Assembly: GCA_965221345.1 (NCBI GenBank)
Contig: CBDCSD010000002.1
Coordinates: 248,001-312,000 of the forward strand
Origin: Bin5 sp965221345
GTDB taxonomy: Bacteria; Chloroflexota; Anaerolineae; Caldilineales; Caldilineaceae
Direction of reading: 5' to 3'
Length of the DNA stretch: 64,000 nucleotides
The notes beneath the pieces were generated by a model. It was not told the DNA's origin. It ran no database searches and saw nothing but the letters and a program-made list of their open reading frames with translations. Numbering within the stretch: the stretch's first letter is position 1; each line of letters starts with the position of its first letter. The position numbers and the translations under genes were made by a program. This document shows positions 33,342 to 42,811 of the stretch, piece after piece.

Positions 33342-34868
33342 GTGCATTTCACGTTGCACTCGACGGCAGCAGAGCAACAGGCTGCCGCCCCATCCCAGAC
33401 AGATGTTTCCCTGCCCAACATTTTGGGGGCAGGCTCTGGCTATCAGCGCTATTTGTGTATCCTACTTGTGGTGGGATTTGGTCTGCGCCTGGTTATGCTG
33501 GATCGCTTTCGCTTTTACCAGGATGAAGCGCTCTACAGTTTTTGGGCACTGCATTTTCTCCATGATGATCCCCAATTTCTCACACAGTGGATCGATAAGC
33601 CGCCCCTCTTCATATGGCTGCTTGCCTACTGGTTCCAGCTGTTTGGCCCATCCGAGGCCAGCGCGCGGCTGCTGAATATCGGCATCAGCATACTTACGAT
33701 CCTGGTCGTAGCCGGCATCGCCAGGCAGGCATGGACGGCGGCCGCGGGCCTGGTCGCGGCGACGGCCTTTGCGTTGAATCCCTTTGCGATCAGCTATAGC
33801 CCGACGGCATTCACCGATCCCCTGCTCGTGCTGGCGGGCTTCTGTTCCCTTTATGCAGCGCAAAGATCGCGGCCGCTCCTGACGGGCTTGTGCCTCGGCG
33901 CCGCGATCATGACCAAGCAGCAGGGTGTCTTCTTTGTGCCGTTGGCGCTGGCCGTCTTGATCGCGGGAAACCCGAAAGCAAGAGCCGTCGCGGCCGCGAT
34001 CCTGCGCGTGGGCGGCGGGCTGGCCCTGACAGTTCTGCCAATCCTGTACTGGGACAGCCTGCGCTGGGCCGTCGCGCCATCGCCCTGGGACCTGGGTGTG
34101 CGCAATTATGGCGCGTTGGAGGTGCTCTCGATCGACCAGTGGCCGGACCGCGTTGCGAGCATTGCCGAATTGCTCTGGTATCTGACAGCCAGTCACGTCG
34201 TGTGGGTCGTTCTGGCCGGAGTTGCTGTGGTGGCGGCAGTGTACGCGCGACGGACAGGACATTCTTTGTCGGGACGGAGTACAGTATTTGCGATCTTGCT
34301 GTGTGGATGGGTTGTTATGTATTTTGGTATCCACGCCGTCGTCAGTCTGCCGCTTTGGGATCGGTATTTCCTGCCGATTGCGCCTGTATTCGCCATCCTC
34401 AGCGGATGGATCGGGGTCAGGATACTGGCGCCCGGTTCCAACCTGTGGAGAAAGGCGGTGATCGGGCTGTGGATTGTGCTGTTGCTGCCCGGTGCGGTGC
34501 AGGCCGCCAGAGGAGGACTCCCGATTGGCGGTGATCATGGCGCATACGATGGCCTGCAAGAGGTATCTGGCTGGCTGGATAGCAATAGCCCACCGGGTGC
34601 GATCCTGTACCACCAGGCGCTGAGCTGGCATCTCCAGTTCTATCTCTATGAGAATCCCCGCGACTATACAGTGCGCTGGTTCGCAAGCCCGGTCGCCCTG
34701 GCGGATGATGCCGCCAAGAGGCCGCAGCAGGCCAGGTTCGTCATCGCTCCAAGCTGGCGGCCGCTGCGACACTCCTATCCCCATCTGGCGGCGCGCGAGT
34801 TGGAACTGGTACGACGGGTCAAGACAGAACAGTTCGCTGTCTATGAACTCATTTTGCGCCGACGTTGA
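33342..34868 (+). CDS. GT39/PMT-family membrane glycosyltransferase
   Basis: This 508-residue protein has about ten or more hydrophobic helices. The first extracytoplasmic loop has the catalytic-type motif QDEALYSFWA, followed by DKPPLFIWLL, both hallmarks of ArnT/PMT-like GT-C glycosyltransferases. The C-terminal about 120 residues form a soluble domain. Such enzymes transfer a sugar from a polyprenyl-phosphate donor onto lipids or proteins at the outer face of the membrane. The GTG at 33342 lacks an obvious ribosome-binding site. The gene stands alone after the island. Confidence 0.87.
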   Translation: MHFTLHSTAAEQQAAAPSQTDVSLPNILGAGSGYQRYLCILLVVGFGLRLVMLDRFRFYQDEALYSFWALHFLHDDPQFLTQWIDKPPLFIWLLAYWFQLFGPSEASARLLNIGISILTILVVAGIARQAWTAAAGLVAATAFALNPFAISYSPTAFTDPLLVLAGFCSLYAAQRSRPLLTGLCLGAAIMTKQQGVFFVPLALAVLIAGNPKARAVAAAILRVGGGLALTVLPILYWDSLRWAVAPSPWDLGVRNYGALEVLSIDQWPDRVASIAELLWYLTASHVVWVVLAGVAVVAAVYARRTGHSLSGRSTVFAILLCGWVVMYFGIHAVVSLPLWDRYFLPIAPVFAILSGWIGVRILAPGSNLWRKAVIGLWIVLLLPGAVQAARGGLPIGGDHGAYDGLQEVSGWLDSNSPPGAILYHQALSWHLQFYLYENPRDYTVRWFASPVALADDAAKRPQQARFVIAPSWRPLRHSYPHLAARELELVRRVKTEQFAVYELILRRR

Positions 34869-34929
34869 CCCGGCTGCAGCCGACCCCGGCTATCCGGCCA
34901 GCTGGCGCCAACTCAACATGCAGGCACAG

Positions 34930-34938
34930 TGGTACAAT
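34930..34938 (+). promoter_or_regulatory. Extended -10 promoter before the ADP-ribosylglycohydrolase gene
   Basis: TGGTACAAT is an extended -10 element (TG-N-TACAAT) with no clear -35, about 85 nt before the ATG at 35022. A short ATCCAT/ATGGAT inverted repeat lies between it and the gene. Confidence 0.35.
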
Positions 34939-35021
34939 GGTGTCAGCAGGTTAAGACTTATTCCAGTTGGCAGAAAGCCATCCATTTCTGAAAGATGGAT
35001 AACAGCTAAGGGACAGAGATA

Positions 35022-35999
35022 ATGCGTGAAGTAATGTCAAATGACGAGAACGCCACCAGTTCTGCCGTCCTTACGCGGGCGCAGGGCTGCTTACTCGGCC
35101 AGCTGATCGGGGACTCGCTCGGCAGCCTGGTGGAGTTCCAGCGACCGGAACGGATACGCAGCAGATATCCCGACGGCGTGCGGGATATGGCTGACGGCGG
35201 CACGTGGAACACCATCGCGGGCCAGCCCACCGATGATTCCGAGATGGCGCTGTTGTTGGCGCGATCGCTTGCATCAGAAGGAAAGTTTGACAAAGCCGAG
35301 GTGAAAAAGGCCTACGTGTTCTGGCTGAACTCCCGCCCCTTCGACTGCGGCAACACCATTCAAAGCGGCTTGACCGGACGGCTTAGTCCGCAAAGCCAGG
35401 CCAACGGGGCCATGATGCGGATCAGCCCGTTGGGGATCTTCGGCGTCAACTACGCGTTGGAGCAGGTGGCGGAATGGGCGCGGCAGGACGCGGCAATCAC
35501 CCATATCCACCCGGTCTGCCAGCAGGCCAACGCGCTCTTCGCCATGGCGATAGCCCACGCTGTAAGTACGGGATGCAGCGCCGTTGACCTCTATCAGGAG
35601 ATCGTGGGCTGGGCGGAAGAGATGGACGTGGAGAGCAGCCTGAAAGAGACGATTTCCGCAGCTGCCGACTCTCCGCCCGACGATTTCGTTGACTCCCAGG
35701 GGTGGGTGTTGATCGCCTTCCGCAACGCCCTCTGGCAGCTTCGCACGGCGGACGACCTGGAGGAAGGAATCGTGGACACCATCATGCGCGGGGGTGATAC
35801 CGACACCAACGCGGCGATCTGCGGAGCGCTTCTGGGCGCCGTGCATGGACGGGAAGCGATCCCCGATCGGTGGATCGAAACGATCCGAGGCTGCCGACCG
35901 CGGGCGGGAACTCCCGGCGTGCTAAGGCCTCGTCCAGAATGCTTCTGGCCGTCGGATGCCCTGGAGTTGGCCGAGCGGTTGATTACACAGGCTGATTGA
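35022..35999 (+). CDS. ADP-ribosylglycohydrolase family protein
   Basis: This 325-residue protein has the DraG-family layout: GCLLGQLIGDSLGSLVEF at the N-terminus, PTDDSEMALLLARSL with the first metal-binding Asp residues, and GGDTDTNAAICGALLGA near residue 250 with the second set. It hydrolyses an ADP-ribose bond on a protein or small molecule using two magnesium ions. The start at 35022 has GGGACAGAGATA upstream, a moderate ribosome-binding site. No partner ADP-ribosyltransferase is nearby. Confidence 0.92.
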   Translation: MREVMSNDENATSSAVLTRAQGCLLGQLIGDSLGSLVEFQRPERIRSRYPDGVRDMADGGTWNTIAGQPTDDSEMALLLARSLASEGKFDKAEVKKAYVFWLNSRPFDCGNTIQSGLTGRLSPQSQANGAMMRISPLGIFGVNYALEQVAEWARQDAAITHIHPVCQQANALFAMAIAHAVSTGCSAVDLYQEIVGWAEEMDVESSLKETISAAADSPPDDFVDSQGWVLIAFRNALWQLRTADDLEEGIVDTIMRGGDTDTNAAICGALLGAVHGREAIPDRWIETIRGCRPRAGTPGVLRPRPECFWPSDALELAERLITQAD

Positions 36000-36170
36000 C
36001 ATTCCCGTCATGCGTTGATACGCCAAGTAATCGGAACGGTGGGAGGGATAATCATCCTCGTCACCGCACTGCATCCATCACGATTCTGGCATTTTAACCT
36101 TCATCAATTGCTGAGTGTCTACTACCGACCCCTAAGCCGAAAGACTGAAACGGAGGATCGAAAAACAGGA

Positions 36171-37151
36171 ATGGAAGCGATGAAACGGGTGGAATTGTGG
36201 TCGCCGCCATTGGAGGAACTGGCGCCATTCGTGCGGGATGGAATGCAGGCCAACTACGCCGTGGTCGATGTTGAAGTGACCGACTGTCCTGATCTGCGGA
36301 CACTGGGCTGCGCCAGTCCCGGAATCGGCGGATCGACCGTCCTGCTGGAGGTGGGCGGCGAACCATACGCCCACAACCCCAGCTACCGGCACGTCACCTT
36401 CGACATGGCGGAAATGGCCAGCGACTGCGGCCAGGCCGACAGCAGTATCCTCGGCGCCGGCATGGCCTATCCGGGCGTATTGGATGGGCATTGCGGGGAG
36501 GTCATCGCCACGTTGCAGGCGGGTCGGGTCAACCGATCCAAGGTCGCTCGCGTCGGGGGGCAACGGGAGTGCATTGTCGAGCCTTATGCGTCCACGCGCC
36601 ACAGCGGCCTCTCCAATTTGTTCCTGTCGGAGGGCCGGCCAGGTCCTGTGCTCAAGGTAAGCGTGGAAAGGCGAATCGGCGGCGAACGCTCCTTCACGCA
36701 GGCGCTGCGCAAGAGTCTGCAGGCCCATCCGGACATTGGCGCCGGCGGCGCGCCTCCCGGCGCCCGGCAGGTGGGCATGGGCGGCGTCTTTGTCATCGAG
36801 GCCGGTCAGATCCGCTCCCACATCATGCCGGATTACGAGTGCATCGCCCACCACTATTACGACACTGAGGCCGAGGAGGTAGTCGCCGAATTTCTCCAGT
36901 TCTATGAACACATGGGGCCGGACCTGCTCTGCCTCGCCGTCTTCTGGACCGGCGACCCAACGGGGGGACAGCTGCACTTGCGGGAGTCGGGCGAGCATAC
37001 CCACTTCTTCCATAAGGGGGATCTCAACCAGGCCGGCCATTATCACTATGATGTTAGCCCCGATACCATCCGCTATACGGGCTACTTCAACGTTGCGGCC
37101 GAACTGGCGCGCATCGGCGACATCTATGCGGAACTGGAAAGGCAAACCTAA
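36171..37151 (+). CDS. DUF1907 protein, C11orf54-like ester hydrolase homologue
   Basis: This 326-residue protein matches the human C11orf54 family along its full length. It starts LWSPPLEELAPFVRDGMQANYA with VDCPDL-type motifs, has SGLSNLFLSEGRPGPVLKV and GMGGVFVIEAGQIRSHIMP in the middle, and HTHFFHKGD and GHYHYDVSPDTIRYTGYF at the end. The His residues of HYHYD are zinc ligands in the human protein, which has ester hydrolase activity in vitro. The physiological substrate is unknown. The ATG at 36171 is chosen from the conserved start; ATG 36180 is as likely. It lies 20 nt upstream of an enolase-superfamily gene and forms an operon with it. Confidence 0.87.
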   Translation: MEAMKRVELWSPPLEELAPFVRDGMQANYAVVDVEVTDCPDLRTLGCASPGIGGSTVLLEVGGEPYAHNPSYRHVTFDMAEMASDCGQADSSILGAGMAYPGVLDGHCGEVIATLQAGRVNRSKVARVGGQRECIVEPYASTRHSGLSNLFLSEGRPGPVLKVSVERRIGGERSFTQALRKSLQAHPDIGAGGAPPGARQVGMGGVFVIEAGQIRSHIMPDYECIAHHYYDTEAEEVVAEFLQFYEHMGPDLLCLAVFWTGDPTGGQLHLRESGEHTHFFHKGDLNQAGHYHYDVSPDTIRYTGYFNVAAELARIGDIYAELERQT

Positions 37152-37171
37152 CAAACTGACAAGGAGCAGAG

Positions 37172-38284
37172 ATGAAGATTCAAAAGGTAAGCGCAGTGGG
37201 TCTGCGCGGCGCGACACCGGAGGGCGGTTGGAGCGAGGAATTGAAGGAGGAAGACTGCATCCACACGCTTGTATTCGTCGAGACGGATGAAGGCGTCACC
37301 GGTTACGGCTCCGTCTTCACCAACGATGGGCTTGTACTGGCTGCACTGGAAGTGCTGCGGCCGCTCTTGATCGGCCAGTCCGCGATCGAGCCGGAGCGTG
37401 TAAGCGAGCGGCTGCACCAGAATACCTTCTGGATGGGGCGCGGAGGCAGCGTTACCCACACGATCAGCGGCATCGACATCGCGCTGTGGGACATTCTGGG
37501 AAAAGTCACGGGGCAGCCGGTCGGCCGCCTGTTGGGAGGGCGCTACCGTGAACGGGTTCGGCCTTATGCCTCTCTGCTGATGGACCAGCCGGCTCCGCTG
37601 CGCGATGAACTGCAACAGTGGAAGGAGCAAGGCTTCCGCGCCTTCAAGATGGGTTGGGGACCATTTGGCCGCGTCAGCGACAAGCTGGACGAGGAGATCG
37701 TTGCCACCGCCCGCGAAGTTGTGGGCGACGACAACCAGTTAATGGTTGACGCCGGTGGCAGCGACGCCCACTGGCAGGGCCGCTATACGTGGGCGCTGCG
37801 CTGCGCCGGGATGTTGGCCGATTACGGGGTGGATTGGTTTGAGGAGCCGCTGCGCCCCGACGACCTGGAAGATTTCATCCATCTACGCCGCAACACGACG
37901 ATCCCCATCGCCGGCGGCGAGGTGCTGACGCGGCGCCAATCCTTCCTACCCTTCCTCCAGCAGGGCGCCTTCGACATCGTACAGCCGGATGTAGCAAAGG
38001 TCGGCGGTATCAGCGAGGAACGGCGCATCGGCTGGATGGCGCAAGAGAATGGCGTGCGCCTCATCCCGCACGGTTGGAACACTGCTCTGGGGCTGGCGGC
38101 CGATCTACAGCTGGCTTCGGCCCTCGCCGATACCGACTTGGTGGAGTACAAGACCGGTTCGCCCTATATCGATGAGATTGTGGTCGGCGGCTGGCAACTG
38201 GGCGCCGACGGCACGCTGCCGATTCCTGACGGGCCGGGCCTGGGAATCGAGTTGGACATGGACGCGGTGGCGCGTTATTCCTGA
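37172..38284 (+). CDS. Mandelate racemase/muconate lactonizing enzyme family protein
   Basis: This 370-residue enolase-superfamily enzyme has a capping domain with GMGRGGS-like loop (WMGRGGSVTHTISGID), the Lys motif AFKMGWG, and metal-ligand strands LMVDAGG, WFEEPLRPD and AGGEVL. QPDVAKVGGISEE and LIPHGWNT follow, the latter bearing the C-terminal His. It is likely a sugar-acid or similar dehydratase or racemase. An AAGGAG box lies 7 nt upstream of the ATG. It differs clearly from the paralogue at 22896. Confidence 0.92.
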   Translation: MKIQKVSAVGLRGATPEGGWSEELKEEDCIHTLVFVETDEGVTGYGSVFTNDGLVLAALEVLRPLLIGQSAIEPERVSERLHQNTFWMGRGGSVTHTISGIDIALWDILGKVTGQPVGRLLGGRYRERVRPYASLLMDQPAPLRDELQQWKEQGFRAFKMGWGPFGRVSDKLDEEIVATAREVVGDDNQLMVDAGGSDAHWQGRYTWALRCAGMLADYGVDWFEEPLRPDDLEDFIHLRRNTTIPIAGGEVLTRRQSFLPFLQQGAFDIVQPDVAKVGGISEERRIGWMAQENGVRLIPHGWNTALGLAADLQLASALADTDLVEYKTGSPYIDEIVVGGWQLGADGTLPIPDGPGLGIELDMDAVARYS

Positions 38285-38355
38285 ATGCAACTTTCACAAG
38301 GCCGATGCCAGTAACTGGGGTAGCTGCCAAACGCTGCCCTCAGGCCACAGGCCTC

Positions 38356-39681
38356 TTACACCGCTGGGCGTGTACGCCAGATGCGCAGTTGTTCCTTGCC
38401 GAGGATAAGCCACCAGACGGTCACGGTCTCTGAGGCGAAGCCGGACAGCAAGGCGGCCACACCGAGGGTGGCGCCCAGCACGCCGAACAGCGGCAGGATC
38501 AGCAGGGCGACGAGAATGGCGCCAGTACGCATGGGCGCGCCAACGGCCATGGGCAAAGTGTGCCGCTCCATGAAGGCGATGCTGTGGAAATGGGCGCGGT
38601 GTATCACCACGAACGGGAAGAATGTATAGATCTGAAGGGGCACACGACTGAGTTCGGCCAACGCCGGCGTCAGGCCGATGACCTGCTCCAATAGCACAGT
38701 TCGCAACGGCGTCCAGAAGAACAGAACGCAAATGGCGGAGGCGACGAGTCCGCACCAGTAGGCGTAGCGCAGAAATGGACGGTAGGACTGCAGTTCAGAG
38801 AAGAAGGGCGGCATGAGCGCGCGCAATTCATTCAGCCAGCGGTAGGTCCACTGTCCGAGCGTATAGGCCACGGTCAGCGCCGCCATCGCCTCGGCGCCAT
38901 GGGCACCACGGACGACGAACAGGTTGATGAGCGGCCGGCTGGACTCCTGCATGAAGTTCATGAGCGCCAGCGGCCAGGTAAAGCGCAGGAAAGCCCTATA
39001 GGTGATCGGGGGACGATCCAACGCATCCGGCAGGCCGCGGCCAAAGAATCGCCAGAGAAAGCAGACGATAGCGACGCACTCGGTCAGCGTTGACGCATAG
39101 AGAACGAGAATCGGCAGCCAGATCGGGTGCGCACGAATAGCCTCCACCGAGAGAAGTGCGACGACGGTCGCCAACCCGGCGGCAACGCTCAAGGCGGTAG
39201 CGACGCTGATCTTGCCGGTTTGTTTACCGCGGGTCAGGACGCCGGCGCCGAGTTGGGTGATGCCCCGCAACAGCGGCATCGGCAACAGCCAGATCATCAT
39301 TACACGTACGAGATCGCCGGTTTCGGGGTTGATACTGTGGAGTCCCTCGAGCAGAAGGCTGCTGAGAGGCGTGCCGCCGAGCAGCCACTGTACGGCCACC
39401 ATCAGCAGCGCCAGCGCGCCGACATAGTGGAAGCCCCTCCAGAAATCCCGCTTATCTTCCACCAGCACCATCCCGGCATAGCGAATTTGCGCCAACGGGC
39501 TGGAAAGCGCCGTAACCAGCCCCCATGCCAGTCCGAAGGCGGCCAGCAGGCGGGTAGCGTCTGGCATACGCGCCATCCCCGCGTTGATACTCTGTGCGCC
39601 GAATTCAAAGATAAGTATTGTCAGAATAAGGGGCAGGAGGAACCGTGTAAAGCGCAGGTACATGAAGAGTAGGCCGGGCAT
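38356..39681 (-). CDS. Multi-pass membrane protein, MATE/flippase-like
   Basis: From ATG 39681 this gives 441 residues with about 12 hydrophobic segments. The two halves look alike in layout, with a charged loop (RFFGRGLPDALDRPPITYR) between them, as in MATE and polysaccharide flippase families. A helix with FLRFTWPLALMNFMQESSRPLINLF begins the second half. The substrate is unknown; lipid-linked sugars or small organics are possible. The frame opens upstream to 39765 but the extension is basic and not hydrophobic. No clear ribosome-binding site was seen, so the start is uncertain. Confidence 0.75.
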   Translation of the reverse strand: MPGLLFMYLRFTRFLLPLILTILIFEFGAQSINAGMARMPDATRLLAAFGLAWGLVTALSSPLAQIRYAGMVLVEDKRDFWRGFHYVGALALLMVAVQWLLGGTPLSSLLLEGLHSINPETGDLVRVMMIWLLPMPLLRGITQLGAGVLTRGKQTGKISVATALSVAAGLATVVALLSVEAIRAHPIWLPILVLYASTLTECVAIVCFLWRFFGRGLPDALDRPPITYRAFLRFTWPLALMNFMQESSRPLINLFVVRGAHGAEAMAALTVAYTLGQWTYRWLNELRALMPPFFSELQSYRPFLRYAYWCGLVASAICVLFFWTPLRTVLLEQVIGLTPALAELSRVPLQIYTFFPFVVIHRAHFHSIAFMERHTLPMAVGAPMRTGAILVALLILPLFGVLGATLGVAALLSGFASETVTVWWLILGKEQLRIWRTRPAV

Positions 39682-40036
39682 TGTGCGGTGTTTAAAGGTG
39701 GACGAGAGGGCTGTACAGGCGCGGCGCGCCCTAACGGTGGATGATGGAAAGTACATGCGCAGCAACAGAGATTATCACACAGGGCCTCACTGCACGCCAA
39801 CGAATGTGGGACACTCTGGAAAGGGTGCGATCGAAAGTTGGTACGAAGGTGGACATAGGGGAATTTCGCGGCGGCAGCCGTTGCGTAGGCAGGCCCAAAA
39901 ATAATTTCAGGATTCGGAGTTGTAGAGGCGAGTCGGTGCATTGACAACCGCCTGTGCCTATGCAAGAATCAGGCAAAGACCATAGGCAAGGGGAATCCCT
40001 CGCTTCGGCCTCCTCACTTTTCGCAGTGGTAACTCA

Positions 40037-41629
40037 ATGAGCATTAAGACCCCGGATTGGGTGAAGCACGCAGTCTTCTATCAGATCTTCCCGGATCGGT
40101 TCTGTCGCAGCCCTCGGTTGCAACATCCACCCGGCATCCGGTTCAAACCCTGGGGCGCGCCGCCATCGGAAGAGGGCTTCCAGGGCGGCGATCTGCTGGG
40201 CATCGTTGATCGTCTGGACTATCTGTCGGAGCTGGGTGTCAACGCTCTCTATCTGAACCCCATCTTCAGTTCGGCCTCAAACCACCGTTACCATACCTTC
40301 GACTACATGCAGGTAGACCCGCTGTTGGGTGGGGAGGCAGCCTTTCGCGAGTTGCTGGACCAAGCCCATCAACGGGCGATGCGGGTCGTGATCGACGGCG
40401 TTTTCAACCATAGCGGCCGCGGCTTCTGGCCATTCCATCATGTTCTGGAAACCGGCAAGAAATCTCCCTATTTCGACTGGTTCCGCGTGCAAGGTTGGCC
40501 ACTGCGCCCCTATCACAGCAGTGAGAAACAGCCCCACAACTACGCAGCCTGGTGGAATCTGCCCGCCCTGCCCAAACTCAATACCAGCAACCCCGGCATG
40601 AGGCAGTATTTGATCGACGTTGCCTGCCACTGGATCGCGTTCGGCGCAGACGGTTGGCGTCTGGACGTACCGGAAGAGATCGACGATCCAACTTTCTGGC
40701 AGGAGTTCCGCCGCGTGGTGAAGGAGACCAATGTCGACGCCTACACGGTGGGAGAAATCTGGCATGAGGCCGAGGAGTGGCTGGAGGGAGATCGTTTTGA
40801 CGCGGTGATGAACTACGTCCTTAGCCGCGCTGCTTATGGTTACTTCGGCGCGGAAACGGTGCGTCGCGACTACCGGCCCGGCGGCCATGCGATCGAGAGG
40901 CTGGATACGCCGGCCTTTGCGGCCGCGATCGAGCGGATGCTGGAGCGTTACGACTGGCAGGTAGTGACCGCCCAACTCAACCTTTTGAGCAGCCACGATA
41001 CGGCGCGCAACCTGTGGGCCCTCGACGGCGATGCCGGCGGTGTGCGGCTGTGCCTGTTGCTGCAGATGACGCTGCCAGGGGCGCCATGCATCTACTACGG
41101 CGAAGAGATCGGCATGAACGGCGGCCCCGACCCGGGCTGCCGCGGGGCCTTCCCGTGGGAAGAGCAACAGAGTTGGAATTGTGAATTGCTCGATTTCTAC
41201 CGGCAGGCGATCGCTCTGCGGCACAGCCACCCCGCCCTGCGGACGGGCGCGTACAGGACACTGGTTGCAGCCGGCGACATTTTCGGTTTTAGCCGCTCGC
41301 TTAGCGTTGGCCAGCGACCGCCTCCCCATGCTGCAAACGACGCCAACGCGAAATCAGACAGGCTGATTGTGCTGTTTAACCGCGCAAAGTCGACGGCGCG
41401 GCTGGCGGTTCCACTGGAGACGGAGGACCAGGCCAGCGGCGAAGAATCGTCTTCAACCCAACCATCTTTTCGCGTAATTTGGCCGCCTGAGACCTGCGGC
41501 CAACTGCACAGCGCACACAACGGCATCCTATGGGACCTGACGATTCCGCCCAGAGAGGCGCTAATATTGGAGGGGACGACTCCTGTGCAGTCCGCCTCTT
41601 CCGAGCAGGTGTGCATTGGAAACAGTTAA
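40037..41629 (+). CDS. GH13 alpha-amylase family protein (cyclomaltodextrinase/neopullulanase-like)
   Basis: This 530-residue glycoside hydrolase begins WVKHAVFYQIFPDRF and has the four GH13 regions: DGVFNHSG, DGWRLDVPEE with nucleophile Asp210, VGEIWHEAEEW with acid/base Glu240, and LLSSHDTAR with Asp321. The EGFQGGDLLGIVDRLDYL segment is typical of cyclomaltodextrinase/neopullulanase-like cytoplasmic enzymes. No signal peptide is present, so it acts on imported maltodextrins. The C-terminal domain is a short beta-sandwich. The lipid kinase gene overlaps its end by 14 nt. Confidence 0.93.
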   Translation: MSIKTPDWVKHAVFYQIFPDRFCRSPRLQHPPGIRFKPWGAPPSEEGFQGGDLLGIVDRLDYLSELGVNALYLNPIFSSASNHRYHTFDYMQVDPLLGGEAAFRELLDQAHQRAMRVVIDGVFNHSGRGFWPFHHVLETGKKSPYFDWFRVQGWPLRPYHSSEKQPHNYAAWWNLPALPKLNTSNPGMRQYLIDVACHWIAFGADGWRLDVPEEIDDPTFWQEFRRVVKETNVDAYTVGEIWHEAEEWLEGDRFDAVMNYVLSRAAYGYFGAETVRRDYRPGGHAIERLDTPAFAAAIERMLERYDWQVVTAQLNLLSSHDTARNLWALDGDAGGVRLCLLLQMTLPGAPCIYYGEEIGMNGGPDPGCRGAFPWEEQQSWNCELLDFYRQAIALRHSHPALRTGAYRTLVAAGDIFGFSRSLSVGQRPPPHAANDANAKSDRLIVLFNRAKSTARLAVPLETEDQASGEESSSTQPSFRVIWPPETCGQLHSAHNGILWDLTIPPREALILEGTTPVQSASSEQVCIGNS

Positions 41630-42551
41630 GGTCATCCTAAACCCATACGCGGGTCGAGGGCGCGGCGGACGTGTAGCCAGCGAGATCGAGGCTGCCTTTC
41701 GGCGCGGCAATGTCCCCTACGAATTGGCGAAAACTACTGCGCCGGGGGAGGCTATCTCGCTGGCGCGGCGCGCCCGCCTGGACGGGTACGGGATCGTCGC
41801 TGCCGCCGGTGGGGACGGAACCATCCATGAAGTCGTCAACGGCCTGGCCTTGGCGACAGCGGAGGACGAGGCGGTGCAGGGGTTGGCGGTATTGCCGGCG
41901 GGCAGCGGCAACGACTTTGCCGATGTGGTTGGCGCGTCCCGAGATTTTGATGCGGCCGTCCAAGCCATCCGCGAGGGCAACACCCGTTCCGTTGATCTGG
42001 GGCTGGTCGAAGCCTTTGACGGCCGTGACACCTTGCGGCGCTACTTCGACAACAATCTGGGCATAGGCTTCGAGGCGCAGGTGACGGTCGAGAGCCGCAA
42101 GATCAAACGGCTGCGCGGTTTCGCCATCTATCTGTGGGCAACGCTGCGAGCGCTGCGGGCCTATGACCAACCCCATTTTGAGGTTGGTTGGACCGACGGC
42201 GACGGCAATACCCATGAGGTGGCCAAGCCCATGTTGCTGGTCAGCGTCGGCAACACGCACCGCACCGGCGGGGCCTTCTATCTGACGCCGGATGCGGTTA
42301 TGGACGACGGTCTGCTCGATCTGGCCTTAGCCGACGCGCTATCGCAGATCGGGATTCTGAACCTGCTGCCCAGAGCGATGACCAGAACAGGGCTGCACGG
42401 TCAAAAAGCCGTGTCATTCAGCCGACTGCGCTCCGCCTGTATCGCGGTACGGCAACCTGTCCCAGTGCATACGGACGGCGAGGTTTTGTCGCGCGGGATC
42501 GAAAGACTGACCGTCGAAGTGCAGCCCGGCCGTCTGCAAGTAATCGTGTGA
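41616..42551 (+). CDS. Diacylglycerol/lipid kinase family protein
   Basis: This 311-residue protein has the diacylglycerol-kinase catalytic domain with LNPYAGRGRGGRVASE at the start and the nucleotide loop AAGGDGTIHEVVNGL. LPAGSGNDFADVVGA follows, as in YegS/DgkB-like kinases. It phosphorylates a lipid or related alcohol at the membrane. The TTG start at 41616 overlaps the amylase stop, which suggests coupled translation; the usual family start (VKVILNPYAG) lies 4 codons later. Confidence 0.9.
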   Translation: METVKVILNPYAGRGRGGRVASEIEAAFRRGNVPYELAKTTAPGEAISLARRARLDGYGIVAAAGGDGTIHEVVNGLALATAEDEAVQGLAVLPAGSGNDFADVVGASRDFDAAVQAIREGNTRSVDLGLVEAFDGRDTLRRYFDNNLGIGFEAQVTVESRKIKRLRGFAIYLWATLRALRAYDQPHFEVGWTDGDGNTHEVAKPMLLVSVGNTHRTGGAFYLTPDAVMDDGLLDLALADALSQIGILNLLPRAMTRTGLHGQKAVSFSRLRSACIAVRQPVPVHTDGEVLSRGIERLTVEVQPGRLQVIV

Positions 42552-42682
42552 TATGGGCGTATCCCAAAATATTGTCCGTCGAGTTGGGTTGATTTATTGA
42601 CCAGACTGGAACCCCCACAGGACAGACAGTTCTCGAAAAACCCTGGATGCACTCTATAGATATTCCCCGTGGACACTCCTTC

Positions 42683-42691
42683 TGGTATAAT
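42683..42691 (+). promoter_or_regulatory. Extended -10 promoter
   Basis: CTGGTATAAT contains a TG-G-TATAAT extended -10 box with no convincing -35. It lies about 120 nt before the TTG start at 42812. The 260-nt gap it sits in holds a short CCGAT/ATCGG inverted repeat and nothing else recognised. Confidence 0.4.
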
Positions 42692-42811
42692 TTCCGTGGC
42701 GGATTAGCAGATTACCCCATCGCCTTGCGGTCGCTCACCGATTTTCGATCGGCTTAAGTGATCCGAGGGCTAATCGGTCTTGCCGGTAGCACGAAGGAGT
42801 ACAGGTAGACT

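Noticed and set aside
33462..34784. A 440-codon - strand frame across the GT39-like gene
   Set aside because: Composition is rich in Arg, Gln and His, typical of a shadow frame; the + strand frame has clear family motifs.
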